NCBI GenBank assembly: GCA_963580285.1
Contig: OY757016.1
Location: forward strand, 44,469,124 to 44,533,123
Length of the DNA stretch: 64,000 nucleotides
Direction: 5' to 3'
Source of the DNA: Lucinisca nassula
Taxonomy: Eukaryota > Mollusca > Bivalvia > Lucinida > Lucinidae
The notes below the pieces were generated by a model. It ran no database searches. It worked only from the letters and a program-made list of their open reading frames with translations, and was not told the DNA's origin. Each line of letters begins with the position of its first letter. Within the stretch, counting starts at the first letter, position 1. Made by a program: the position numbers and the translations under genes. Shown here one piece after another: positions 9,240 through 20,446 of the stretch.

Positions 9240-10561
9240 CAGCGCAGCCTTGTTATAACACAGCTCATTATAACAAGGTTTGGATATAGCACATTTTCAA
9301 GTCCCCAAAAATGTGTAGATTATATAGAACTAGAAATGTGTTCATAGGACATGGATGCCCCAGTCTGAAAATATGTCTATGTTCGTATTCATCCAAAGAA
9401 AGTTATTGACCGTGTTTAAGTTCTGTACCCTTTTTTCACATTTGACCTCTAAGTATGACCTTGACCATGGCAGTAAGGACCTTGGTTTTGTGTGAGGCAC
9501 AGTGTCTCAGGATGGCCAATATTTTTGCCAAGTAATTTCAAAATCCATCCAGAGATAAGAAAGTTATTGGCTGCGCTTAAGTTTCGGACCATTTTTTTTT
9601 ACCTTTGACCTCTAAGTATGACCTTGGAGATATGGATCTGGGTTTGCATGTGACACATCATCTCATGATGGTTAACATTTCTTCAAAGTAATTTCAAAAT
9701 CCATCCAGAGATAAGAAAGTTATTAACTGCGCTTAAGTTTCGGACCCTTTTTTTGACGTTTTACCTCTAAGTATGACCTTGACCTTGGAGGTACAGACCT
9801 GGGTTTGCATGTGACACATCATCTCATGACGGTTAACATCTCTACAAAGTAATTTCAAAATCCATCCAGAAATAAGAAAGTTATTGACTGCGTTTAAGTT
9901 TCGGACCCTTTTTTTGACGTTTGACCTCTAAGTATGACCTTGACCTTGGAGGTACAGACCTGGGTTTGCATGTGACAAATCGTCTCATGATGGTTAACAT
10001 TTCTACAAAGTAATTTCAAAATCCATCCAGAAATAAGAAAGTTATTGACTGCGTTTAAGTTTTGGACCCTTTTTTGACATTTGACCTCTAAGTATGACCT
10101 TGACCTTGGAGATGCGCACCTGGGTTTGCATGTGACATGTCGTCTCATGATGGTTAACATTTCTACAAAGTAATTTCAAAATCCATCCAGAAATAAGAAA
10201 GTTATTGACTTTGTTTAAGTTTTGGACCCTTTTTTTGACATTTGACCTCTAAGTATGACCTTGACCTTGGAGGTGTGGACCTGGGTTTTGCACGTGACAT
10301 GTCGTCTCATGATGGTTAACATTTCCGTCAAGTAATTTTAAAATCCATCAAGAAATAAGGAAGTTATTGACCGCGTTTTAAGTTTCGGACGGACAGGGGC
10401 AACGCTATATGCCCTTTCCACACTTCTTCGAAGGGTGGGGGCATAAAAATGACCTTTTTTCTATATAATCTTTACATTTTTGTTTGGAATAACACAGCTA
10501 TTTTACTAACACAATTTCTGCTTTGGACCCCCATTAATAGTGTTATAAAGAGGTTGTTGTG
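9240..10561. mobile_element. TA element B, copy 2, carrying a K-type array element
   Basis: Terminal inverted repeats CAGCGCAGCCTTGTTATAAC and TTATAAAGAGGTTGTTGTG lie next to TA (9238-9239 and 10562-10563). The centre, normally a short ATGACCATAAATGGTCAT palindrome, is occupied by the K element. Confidence 0.75.
9330..10447 (+). mobile_element. K-type array element with about six monomers
   Basis: Starts CTAGAAATGTGTTCATAGG. Monomers of about 155-165 bp follow, with the recurring blocks GTATGACCTTGACCTTGGAG, TCTCATGATGGTTAACATT and AAGAAAGTTATTGACTG. It ends with a hairpin around CACTTCTTCGAAGGGTG and GGGGGCATAAAAA. Short open frames through it are monomer translations. Confidence 0.8.
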
Positions 10562-10564
10562 TAC

Positions 10565-10615
10565 TTGTTAGAATCACCTCAATGAGGCAACTGAGGGCAG
10601 TTCTAACAAGTACCA
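10565..10615. repeat. P palindrome, degenerate
   Basis: CTTGTTAGAATCACCTC pairs with GGCAGTTCTAACAAG. It directly abuts the right end of element B. Confidence 0.5.
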
Positions 10616-10696
10616 GCGACATTATGTTTCCAACAATAACTGGAAAATTATACCTTAATTGTCCTTACTGGTACTCCTGCCTGTAATGAGCTTTAA

Positions 10697-12148
10697 CAAG
10701 AGGGCCATGATGGCCCCGGGTCACTCACCTGATCCATATTGTACAAATGCTTTGAATTTTGGGTTTGAGTTATTTTGGTTGACACAAGGAACATCCCTGA
10801 GAAATTATTTGAAAATCTATAAACTGGTTAAGAATGAGAAGTCATTTAAAGTTTTTTTTATTTTTAGCACTGGTGGCCATGTTGTTCATCTGAGCAGAAC
10901 ACTTTGAGCAATTTTGATAGAGGGTCACCCAAGGAACATTCCTGTTAAATTATTTCAAAATCTATCCAATGGATAAGGAAAAGCAGTCGTTTAGAGGGTT
11001 TGTTTTCGGTTTTTAGCTCTGGCGGCCACCTTGTTCACCTCAGTGGAACGGTTTGAGCAACTTTAGAAGAGTGTCACCCAAGGAACATTCCTGGGAAATT
11101 ATTTCAAAATCCATCCACGAGTTAAGGTAAAGGAGTTGTTTAGAGTTTTTTCTATTTTTAGATCTGGTGGCTAGCTTGTTCACCTAAGCAAAATGGTTTG
11201 AGCAGTTTTGGGAGAGGGTCACCCAAGGAACATTACTGTGAAATTATTTGGAAATCCACCCACTGGTTAAGCAGAGGAAGTGGCTTAAAAGTTTTTTCTA
11301 TTTTTAGCTCTGGTGGCCATCTTGTTCATCTGAGCAGAATGGTCATTTTGTTCACCTGAGTGGAACTGTTTGAGCAATTTTGGTAGAGGGTCACCAAAGG
11401 AACATTCCTGTGACATTATTTCAGAATCCATCAACTAGTAAAGCAGCAGAAGTCGTTTAAATAAAGGTTTTTCTGTTTTTAGCTCTGGCCGCCATCTTGT
11501 TCATCTGAGCATAGCGGTTTGAGCAATTTAGGTAGAGGGTCACCAAAGGAACATTCCTGTAAAATTATTTCAGTTAAACAGTAGTCCTTTAAAGATTTTT
11601 TCTATTTTTAGCTCCAGCAGCCATCTTGTTCATCCGAGCAGAACAGTTTGAGCAATTTTAGTAGAAGGTCAACCATGGAACATTCCTGTGTAATTATACC
11701 AATATCCATCCACTGGTTGAGGAGCAGAAGTCGTTTAAAGGTATTTCTATTTTTAGCTCTGGTGGCCATCTTGTTCACCTGAGCAGAACAGTCATCTTGT
11801 TCACCTGAGCGGAACTGTTTGAGCAATATTGGTAGAGGGTCACCAAAAGAACATTCCTGTGAAGTTAATTCAAAATCCATCCACTGGTTAAGCAATAGAA
11901 GTAGTCTTAAGGTTTTCTATTTTTTGCTCTGGCGGCCATATTGTTCCTGGGAGCGGAACGGTTTGATCAATTTTGGTAGAGGGTCACCCAAGGAATATTC
12001 CTGTGAAATTATTTCAAAATTCCTCAAGCAGTTTTTGAGAAAAGTTGTTTAAAGCAAAAGTTGAGGATGGATGCATGGTCGCATGAAGGACAGACAAAGA
12101 CCGATCACAATAGCTCACCTTGAGCACCTCATGCTCAGGTGAGCTAAA
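10697..12148 (+). mobile_element. C-type array element, copy 1
   Basis: Begins CAAGAGGGCCATGATGGCCC with the subterminal motif CACTCACCTGATCC. Monomers of about 145-150 bp follow (TTTTTAGCTCTGGCGGCCAT, GGTAGAGGGTCACC, AATCCATCCACTGGTTAAG). It ends in a hairpin AGCTCACCTTGAGCAC / ATGCTCAGGTGAGCT followed by AAAAA. A 40-bp duplication of the CCATCTTGTTCA block occurs twice (near 11320 and 11770). Confidence 0.82.
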
Positions 12149-12185
12149 AATACAGCAAGAATCTATCCCCACAGAACCAAACTAA

Positions 12186-12432
12186 CCAGAGTTGGCCCCA
12201 GTGGCTCAGTCATATGTGCACCCCATTGATTATCAGAATGTCTCGGGTTCAGTCCCTTTTGGCTCCATGAAGACTTTTTTACTGTCAGTTACTGACAAAA
12301 GCATATACACTGTTCTGGTAAATTTGCTCATATGACTGCCCAGGAAAAGTGTGAGTCATTAAAATGACCATCTCTAAATGACCATAATATTGTTGACTAG
12401 GCCATTAAACTCCAAACCAACCAACAAATCAC
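12186..12432 (+). mobile_element. SINE-U copy (tRNA-derived)
   Basis: A-box-like CCAGTGGCTCAGTCATATG (12202-12220) and B box GGGTTCAGTCCC (12244-12255), then GACTGCCCAGGAAAAGTGTG and the tail TTGACTAGGCCATTAAACTC. It shares the CTGCCCAGG core and the TTGAC..GG..GTTAAAC tail with SINE-A. Confidence 0.78.
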
Positions 12433-12531
12433 AGAAATATTCACTGAAAATATCTAGTGTACATTGCATAGTGGTACCCAATACCCACAGGCTATGTGAT
12501 ATGCAAATCCATGAAACCTACAATTCAACCA

Positions 12532-12775
12532 ATTAGGAGGAATGGTAACAGCTTCAGGGGAGGCAACTCCTGCAGAAGTATTTTTGTCTCCCATGTCAAC
12601 AGGGGTCAACTCTTAAAGGAAAGAATTTGCTCCTGAGGAGCAAATTCTTTCCTTTAAGAGTAGACCCCCTTTTCAGTGGGGCAGGGCTTATAGAAAAGCG
12701 AACAGGATGTCCCGAAAGTAGTGTCTCCCTTTGAGAAATGGCAGAAAAAGTGTCGGGTGATCCCATTCCCCTTAA
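12532..12775 (-). mobile_element. TTAA element beta, copy 1
   Basis: The right end CATTCCCCTTAA is intact at 12764-12775 and the left end has decayed. A long hairpin (about 12601-12668) with arms CTCTTAAAGGAAAGAATTTG / CAAATTCTTTCCTTTAAGAG is the family signature. Confidence 0.7.
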
Positions 12776-12890
12776 GCCAAGCGAATTTTCAGTTAAACCG
12801 CATTTGTTATCTTATTTTTAATACGAGTCGTACAAACCACAACGTGTTTTTGGTACAGGAAACATGTATCATTAAGAATATTTAATTGAA

Positions 12891-13146
12891 CTTCCGGGGC
12901 CAGTTGTTCAAAGCTAACAACGTTGTTATTTAAAGTATTGCTAAAACTTTGATCATTTAAAAAGGCAAATTATTAATGCTAATACTTGTGCTGAAAAAAA
13001 TGTGAGCAGCAATTGCAAAAGCTGCTCACATTTTTTTCAGCAAAAATAACACTATATTATGATATTGTACTTGCTAGAATAGCTAACAATAAGACAATTA
13101 ACGGACTTGTTAAGCTAACAATACTTTGAACATTTGGCCCCTGAAG
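12891..13146. mobile_element. TIR element with central hairpin
   Basis: Ends GGGGCCAGTTGTTCAAAG and CTTTGAACATTTGGCCCC are inverted. A perfect inner hairpin has arms TGAAAAAAATGTGAGCAGC / GCTGCTCACATTTTTTTCAG. Non-coding; superfamily not determined. Confidence 0.65.
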
Positions 13147-13352
13147 AATTCACCTGAGAGAAGCATGTCTGACTACAAATTCTGTTGTCAGTAGAATTAA
13201 TCCCAGACCGGCCATATTATCATAAAATTCTCCAATTCTCCTACTCCTGTTGACAGTTACTGACTGAGGAACAATGACTGGTAAATGACTGACAAGGTCT
13301 AATCTTGCAGTCACTCAACATTGTAACGTCTATTGAGCCTTCTATGTAGGTT

Positions 13353-13653
13353 TTGTTGATCGGGGCTTGAAAAAATAGATGGGCTGCATGATGCTTCCAC
13401 GCAGAGCTGAAACCGATCTACACACGAGTACTGGTAAACTGCTTAGAGAACCTAAGCCTGCCCAGGCAAAGCGGTACGAGTCGGACCGTCTATGCTTATA
13501 AACCCTATTGGTTTCATTGGGTGGCAGGGCTTGAGATGTCATTTCATCTCAATGTCGGGTAAAAGTCACACAAAATTGGAAGCAATGTCTCCAAAATGAC
13601 CTTTACATTGTTGATGGGGATGTTAAGCCTCAAATCAAACAAACAAACAAAGT
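13353..13653 (+). mobile_element. SINE-A copy, half of a tail-to-tail pair
   Basis: Full 3' region and CAAA tail, directly joined to an inverted copy at 13654-13912. The very first bases of the head are missing. Confidence 0.82.
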
Positions 13654-13912
13654 TTTTGTTTGTTTGATTCGAGGTTTTACGTCCAAGCTATTTAGGTTGC
13701 GACTTTTACCTGACATTGAGATGAAATAACATCTCAAGCCCTACTGCCCATAGAAACCACCAGGCTTAAGGAGAGGTCCGACTCACATCACTTTTCCTGG
13801 GCAGGCTTAGAACTCCAAAGCAGTTTATCAGTACTCAAGTTCGGGTTGGTTTCAGCTCTGCACGGAAGCACCATGTAGCCCAATCTATTTCTTCAGGCCA
13901 GATGGAGAGGGG
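13654..13912 (-). mobile_element. SINE-A copy, inverted partner
   Basis: Diverged minus-strand copy beginning with the tail GATTCGAGGTTTTACGTCC and ending near CAGATGGAGAGGGGGG. Confidence 0.75.
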
Positions 13913-13928
13913 GGTTCTAGGAAGACTA

Positions 13929-14142
13929 CACCACTACCTTAGTATTACATGGTTCGTTATAACACGGCTTTGGATATAACACGGTACCAAGATGGATCCC
14001 AAAAATGTGTAGATTATATAGAAAATGACCATAAATGTATAATCTGTATAATCTATATTTTTGTTTGGATATAACACTGTTGTTTAACTAACATGGTTTC
14101 TGCTTTGGACCCCATTAATAGTGTTATAAAGAGGTTGTGGTG
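13929..14142. mobile_element. TA element B, copy 3
   Basis: Flanked by TA (13927-13928, 14143-14144). Ends CACCACTACCTTAGTATTAC and GTTATAAAGAGGTTGTGGTG. It carries no array insertion. Confidence 0.75.
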
Positions 14143-14149
14143 TACTTAG

Positions 14150-14235
14150 GAAGACTGTGGTAATGTTTGCCGAGTTAGACTTGACCTGAAAGTGTTGAGG
14201 AGGCTGTAAAACTCCAAAACTAACAGACAAACGTA
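14150..14235 (+). mobile_element. SINE-U tail fragment
   Basis: GTGTTGAGGAGGCTGTAAAACTC and CAAAACTAACAGACAAAC match the SINE-U 3' end. Confidence 0.45.
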
Positions 14236-14497
14236 ATAATTAACTTTGTTGGATGAACTGCAAAACTACTTGGCAAAGTCGCATGTCACTCCTAGCAAGG
14301 GGCATTGTTCACAATAAAGCCTTTACAAAAATAAGCCTCTTCAAAACGGCATAATCACAGATTGATTTCGTTAAGTCCATTTTTTTCCAAAACAGCTTAA
14401 TCAAGAATGGCTACATACGGTAAATCTGTCTCTCCATAAATCTGATCTGGAACAATCCTCATTGTCTATGATAAAGAGTTACTTTACATTTCCATTA
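14236..14497. other. Unassigned sequence
   Basis: I see no gene or recognisable repeat in this stretch. Confidence 0.4.
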
Positions 14498-14640
14498 TCC
14501 CACTGCATAAATTAATCTAGCCACATCCATTTAAATTTCAACCAATCAAATTACTTGATATAATTTATTCATTCAAATTCGCAAACTTACTAACAAATTG
14601 ATGGCTAATGCAAATCTGTTCTTGGTTCACATAACAAGTA
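14498..14640 (+). mobile_element. TTAA element gamma, truncated
   Basis: CCACTGCATAAATTAATCTA and CAACCAATCAAATTACTTGA match the left third of gamma. The palindrome and right end are absent. Confidence 0.5.
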
Positions 14641-14784
14641 TTTAGGAATACAGTTCAACCTGTTTTAATCAAACATATGTGCTTGCTTAAGACAGGTGCA
14701 CATGCCTGCCTTATACACTGGGCCATGCACTATGACAGGTTTTATTGTTTGTAACTATTTATCTTAGTTTTATATGATTTTATC

Positions 14785-15340
14785 ATGAAAAAGTATGTTA
14801 TATGCACTCATTAGAATTGCCCAATCGAGGCAATTCTAAAAAGTACACTTTATTCCCCATTATTTTACAGAAGATCGAAAAAGATTGTCCTATATCCCCA
14901 TTCACCTCCTGACCTACCCATAGCCCCAGCTAAGAGGGGATATCCCAAATATAAATTTTCTTATTTCTGCATGAAAACATGTTGTTGGTAGTCATTAGAA
15001 GCACCTAACAAGATGCTTCTAATGAATACCCACAGCATATGTTTTCGTGCAGAATTAAGCGCTTCTATTGAGGACCCACAACATGTTTTTGTGCAGAAAT
15101 ATGAATTTTGTGGGTACTCATTAGAAGCACCTCACCAAGGCGCTTCTAATGAATACCCACATGTTTTCGTGCAGAAACATCACGGGAATAAGTCCGTGAA
15201 ATGAACACCCCCTAAACCCCACTTTATATAAAGAAAACTGGGGTTCACGGGGGTATACATAATTTTCCTTGTTTCCGCTCTAAGACATGGGTTGTGGGTG
15301 CTCGTTAGAACCGCCTCAATATGGCAAGGAGTTGCAGGGA
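14785..15340. repeat. Cluster of P palindromes downstream of the gene
   Basis: At least three P palindromes lie close together (about 14805-14848, 14966-15042, 15107-15170) plus a half at 15270-15330, with arms such as GGGTACTCATTAGAAGC / GCTTCTAATGAATACCC. A CCCCCTAAACCCCACTTTAT block at 15209-15240 recurs near other P copies. An AATAAA on the minus strand at 14849-14854 could serve as the gene's poly(A) signal, but that is speculative. Confidence 0.6.
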
Positions 15341-15559
15341 TAAATATTGTTAGAAAAAATATTTGAAAATGCCATGCGCAAGTCATGTTTGGTGTTTTAA
15401 ACATTAAAATGGGATTACTTCTCAAAATGTGTTGAGACCGACAAATTTAGCAGTGTATCATTTGAAAAAGTGCAGTTGGTTATCAGGAGACTTCAGGACT
15501 GGTTGTCACTGGACCTAAAAGTCTCCGGACAGCCAGTGATAAGGAGACATGTGGACTTC

Positions 15560-17979
15560 CTATTTATTACTGAAGATTTGGCCTCTTGGTAAAGCTAGAG
15601 TACATTCTTCATTAACTGTTGAAACAAACTCATTAAAGACAGTATGAACGCTTTCCTCATTATTAGTATCAGTAGCAACTGCCTCTGTTTCAGCAGTGTC
15701 CTCTTGGACAGGAGACAAAGGGCCAAACTCCTTGTCTTTATTATTCTCAGTATCAGCCGTATCTTCTTGAACAGGAGACAGAGGTCCAAACTCTAATGCA
15801 TTAACATTATCATTATCAACTGGTTCCAGAGTAACATTAGCAAAGTCCCTAGATGCTGTACTGTTCCCTGCATTATCTAACATCATGTCATCATTGTATT
15901 CTGGTACCTCTAAGTCTGTAGGGCTAGGTGGAGGACTAGGATTTTCCTCCAATGCCTTCTGAATCATACGCATTTCTTCAATGTCTAAGTGACTTGTGTC
16001 GATTGGAATTTCAGCATATGCATGTCTCTGTTGAAGTCGGCTAATAATTGACTCTACTTCTTCATGAATATCAGCATTTCTATTGTTTTGCACAGCATAA
16101 CTTTCTCCAGAATATCTAGAAAATGTAGATTCAAGTGAACCGTGTCTCACCAGTCTAGAGTTGGATGCCTCCCCAAATCCTGGCCTAGTAGCTCTATATT
16201 CCTGCACAGATGAAGAGCGATGCAGTGATGCTGGCTGGGACCTATTTTCAAGATCTGGAATGTTTAAATTAAATGCTGTTTCTCTCCTAGTTTCATTTAC
16301 AACCTCAGCTGATTGTCCAACAGAAGAATTAACTTCATTTCTATCTGTCCTAGATATATGTAGATTATCAACTCTCTCAGCAGTGTCGGTTACTGAAATA
16401 TGTAATTCATTCACTCTTGAATTCTCTGCATTATTTACTTGAATAAGTTCCTGTTGAGTGATGTGATTTTGTTGATTATTAATATCTTCAGTCTTTTCAT
16501 TCCCTTCATAGTCATAGATAGACTTACACTTTCTCATTAATTTATAATTATTTATATTAGGTCTTGGTCTTGGTTTTGTATAATAACTAACATGCTTAAA
16601 TCTTTCATCAATTGCTTCAATTGTGTTAGCTGGATTTATTCCTAGGTTTTTATTGTTTTTGATCGTTGTATCAACATCCAGTCCTTCCTTTTTATTTTCA
16701 CCAATAAAACCATTTTTACCATTCACAGTATCATCAAGATCACCATTTCCACAAGAGCCTTCCCTGTTTTTAGATTTCTCTATAAGTTCTCTGATTTTAT
16801 TATACCTTTCCTCTGGATCACCTGGTATATCTGTTGCAGATTCACTCACGTCGTCAGTTGCATGAACAACAACAGAGTGAGCAGAATTTGCTTTTGCAGC
16901 TTTTATCAATGGATGTTTTTTCTCTAGCCAATGGCAATGTCCCTTGTCATCAACATACACAACTGTTTCATCAATAAGAGCTAGAATAGGTCGCGTAGCC
17001 ATTTCATTTATTTCAATTTTTCTAGAATAGTTTTCACGAAAAGAAGAATACTGGAATGAGTCTCTTGTCAATGAGATTCTATCAACATTATTAGGTCTTG
17101 TTTCTGAAGAACTAACCTGATTATTTGTATTTCTTTCATAAGCACCATTAGATGTTAAGGCCACAGCATCACGTACATCTGAAGTTGTGATTCCTATAGT
17201 CCGACGTCTTCTTTCTGTCATTCTACTATGCCTAGTTTCACTTCTGCCATTTCTAGAAAATCTGTCAACTTCACTTGCACTGGACATCAAGAACCTTTGA
17301 TAATTTGTACTACTCCTACCTTCTCTTGTGTTCCTACCATCTCTTGTGGCTGATGAACTTCTTGAGCCATTTCCTTGACCTGAATCAGACAAATTTGAAT
17401 TTGATCCAGTGCCAAGACCAAGCCCCACCACGACACTTGCAAATGGGTCAACTATATCTAAACTTTGAGTTGTTTCAACCTTGCCTCTTCTTGAAGTTCT
17501 TGGTGTGCTTGATCCTGAGCCTGGTTGGCTACCATCTTGACTAGAAGACACATCTGGAACTCTTGTAACTGGGTAACTTGGTATATTTTCATTTGAGCCT
17601 GGAGAACCTGAACCAAAAATGTTGCTCCTAGCTGATTCAAACCTTTCTCTAAAATCCTGAATTTCATTTGCAATCTGTACGTTAGTATCCCCGACATGAA
17701 AGCTAGCTGATCTCCGTGGGTGGTGTTGACGGTTTCTTCTTTGCACAGATGGCCGTTGAGTCTGTTGCATCTGTACTAATCTCTCTCGAATGGACAACCT
17801 GGTTTCTCGTCCTGACTCTCCAGCTGGGTTACGAGATGCAGCACGTTCAGCAGCATGTTCTGCCTTTCTCTGCTCAAATCGTTTAAGCCTATCTTCCAAT
17901 TCATTTGTTTCTGTTTGGGCCACTAAAGCTTCCTCTAAGTTTGAGGCAAACTGAGCTTCAATATCTGAATCTGTCATGG
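15560..17979 (-). CDS. Terminal coding exon (exon 4) of an uncharacterised 1408-residue protein
   Basis: The exon opens after an acceptor (TTTTCTCCCAG at 17980-17990) with two bases, CC. These complete a GCC Ala codon with the single G left by exon 3, and the frame then runs 805 codons to TAG at 15560-15562. The first 60 residues are charged and probably helical (ELEDRLKRFEQRKAEHAAER). Residues 75-130 carry basic RRSASF-type patches. Residues 330-365 are the only stretch that looks folded (ALIDETVVYVDD, GHCHWLEKKHPLI). The remainder is low-complexity Ser/Asn/Glu/Thr, with a PSPPPSP motif, and a 13-residue unit EFGPLSPVQEDTA occurs twice (729-741 and 750-762). I recognise no family. A scaffold or adaptor role would be a guess. 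Plus-strand open frames inside it are shadows. Confidence 0.9.
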
Positions 17980-19134
17980 CTGGGAGAAAACAGGATCAAC
18001 TTTTTGCTGTCAAATGAAAGCTTTATCTCTTTATTGTCTTTATCTATCAAACCAATTTGAAATCTTGTTTGATTTGATATTAAATACTTAATGTTTGTCA
18101 GTCAGTCTTACTTCGAATGGTACTCCAAAGCACTACAGCACAAAGCTAAAAATTCTAGAGTTTCATTTGCATTTCAAACACTTATGCCTTTGTCTCTTAG
18201 TTCCCTCCAAATAACAGCTGTTTAAGGTGAAAGAGCTGTGTGGTCTTTTGTCATCAAATAAACTCAAATTTATAGTCTCCTGGCTACAAAATGAAACACA
18301 TCAAAAAGCAGGCTGGTATCCTGGACTTTAACATCCATTTCTCTACATTTGCAAAATGTCTAGACAATGATTTCTATGTTTAGCTCAATGAAATGCATGT
18401 GGGTTTATATATAACAATCCATATAAATTATCTATTCCCTTTAAGGCTAAACACACGTGTGATTAAACATGACTATGTCAAATCAGTCTTCTAGGCAGTA
18501 CCTAAGTCCTTGGCTAGTTTCAGTATGTTTAAGCTAAGTACATTGGGTTTAAAATCAATTGTCTGACATGCCCTACTCTCTCCTGGTCTTAATCCAATTA
18601 TATGTCAGGTAGAATGAAGCCTTTCCACCATAGTTCATCCTATCATAAAATGTTGGTCTTCTTTCTGGCCTTAACCATATTTACTAGTGCATCACATAAC
18701 TGCATATATCATTTTACGATAGTTTATGCTAATAACTTTTGAATTTCCTTTAATGGCAAAAACGTCACTTTTAATACCACATAAATACATCAGCGTGAAA
18801 TCCCTCCAAAACACTGTATACTATTATTCATCATTCAAATCCCACACAGTACAATATAGAACTTATACACATACTCAAACACAAAGCATAGGATAGATTG
18901 GTTCCCCATTAAAAGCCATTAGCCATTGATCACTGTGATTTAAGATCAGCAACCAGTCTGTACTGTACAGGTATACAGGTGACAAATTTTTGCTCAATCA
19001 AGTGACAAACGAAAAAGGTGGGTCATGCATGACTTAAGTCTGATATTGGACCAGCCGGCACAACATAATGTTTCAAATTACCAGTACAATGTGCTCATAA
19101 ACACCAGTTCAATGCCACAGTGCAAGTTAATACA
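17980..19134 (-). other. Start-distal part of intron 3, no repeats recognised
   Basis: The polypyrimidine tract and AG acceptor of exon 4 lie at 17980-17990. The following kilobase is ordinary AT-rich intron sequence, and I see neither an exon nor a recognised mobile element. It is the longest element-free intronic stretch in the gene. Confidence 0.5.
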
Positions 19135-19589
19135 CTAACCCTTTTCAACAGTTAAGATTCTGATCAGATGGCTTCTTCAACAGTGTAGATCCAGATCAGA
19201 TGGCTTCTGAAGCCATCTGATCAGGATCTACACTGTGTGAATTGAATGTATCAAGTAATTTGATTGGTTGATAGTCAGCAATGGGTGTGGATAAATTATC
19301 AAACAGTGTAGAACCTGATTAGATGGCTTCTTCAAAAGTGTAGATCCCGATCAGATGGCTTCTTGATCAGATGGCTTCTTCAACAATCTAGATCCAAATC
19401 TGATGGCTTCTGATGACTTTTTCAACAGTGTAGATCCAAATCAGATGGCTTCTTGATTAGATGGCTTCTTCGCCAGTGCAAATCCAAATCAGATGGCTTC
19501 TGGAGAAGCCATCTGATCAGGATCTACACTCTTCAATAAACCAGCAATGGGTGTGGCTAAATTAATTTATTCAATGGAATAAGGGTTAA
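19135..19589 (+). mobile_element. TTAA element gamma, expanded copy with repeated palindrome arms
   Basis: CTAACCCTTTTC at the left and AATAAGGGTTAA at the right bound the copy. The arm AGATGGCTTCT recurs about eight times with GTGTAGATCC spacers, and two complete hairpins remain (about 19185-19225 and 19490-19530). The other gamma copies have a single hairpin. Confidence 0.65.
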
Positions 19590-19688
19590 TACACATATTT
19601 TCTTCTTTTTAAAGGATAGAATTTAGGGCTAAGCTTATAGCCCTTTACTTAAATTTCCAAATGCACTCCTGATGTATACAATGAACTT

Positions 19689-20200
19689 TTCGCCCCCACC
19701 CTTCGGGGCTTGTCGAAAAGGATTGGACTGCATGTTGCTTTCACCCAGAGCTGAAACCGACAGCCATATGAGTACTGGTAAACCGCTAAGAAGGTCTAAG
19801 CCTGCCCAGGCAAAGTGGTGAGAGTCGGACCGTCCATGCATGTAAACTCTATTGGTTTTACACCACAACCTCATTATAATGTGGTTCTTTTTAACACAGT
19901 TTTATATATAACACGGTTTCAAGATAGAATCCGAAAAGGTAAGATTATACAGAAAAATGACCATAAATGGTCATTTTTCTATTTTAATCTATACATTTTT
20001 GTTTGGATATAACTAACACAGTTTATGCTTTGGACTCCATTAATAGTGTTATAAAGAGGTTGTGGTGTATTGAGCCGCAGGGCTTGAGATGTCATTTCAT
20101 CTCAATGTCGGGTAAAATTCCACAAAATTGGAAGCAACATCTCTAAAATGACCTTAATAGTGTTGATAGGGGTGTTACACCTCAAATCAAACAATCAAAC
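19689..20200 (+). mobile_element. SINE-A copy split by TA element B
   Basis: The 5' part is 19689-19858 and the 3' part is 20070-20200. They rejoin exactly around the TA duplicated by the inserted element. Confidence 0.8.
19861..20067. mobile_element. TA element B, copy 4, nested in SINE-A
   Basis: CACCACAACCTCATTATAAT and ATAAAGAGGTTGTGGTG are inverted ends with TA at 19859-19860 and 20068-20069. The central palindrome AAATGACCATAAATGGTCAT is intact, which shows the ground state lacking the K insertion. Confidence 0.85.
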
Positions 20201-20446
20201 AATGAACTTCAAAGACTCGAACACTGATGGTCTTTATCTGGCAAAAATTTCAACCATTTTTCTTATTTAATTTCTAAAAAAAAATCAACTTGACACCCCT
20301 AAATTTGAAATGGTCTCCTTTTTTGGGTTCCACATCCCCCACCCCGACCCCCACATAAAATGAATTAAAATTGATAAACCAAACCTGCATCATCACTGCT
20401 ATACCTTGGCAATTAAACAGTGAACAAGCCATCTGAACCAGTGTTA
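20201..20446. other. Unassigned sequence with TTAA-alpha remnants
   Basis: GACACCCCTAAATTTGAAAT near 20292 resembles part of TTAA element alpha. The rest is not recognised. Confidence 0.35.

Noticed and set aside
16161..17544. Plus-strand open frames of 80-93 codons
   Set aside because: They are antisense to exon 4, whose frame is far longer and has splice support.
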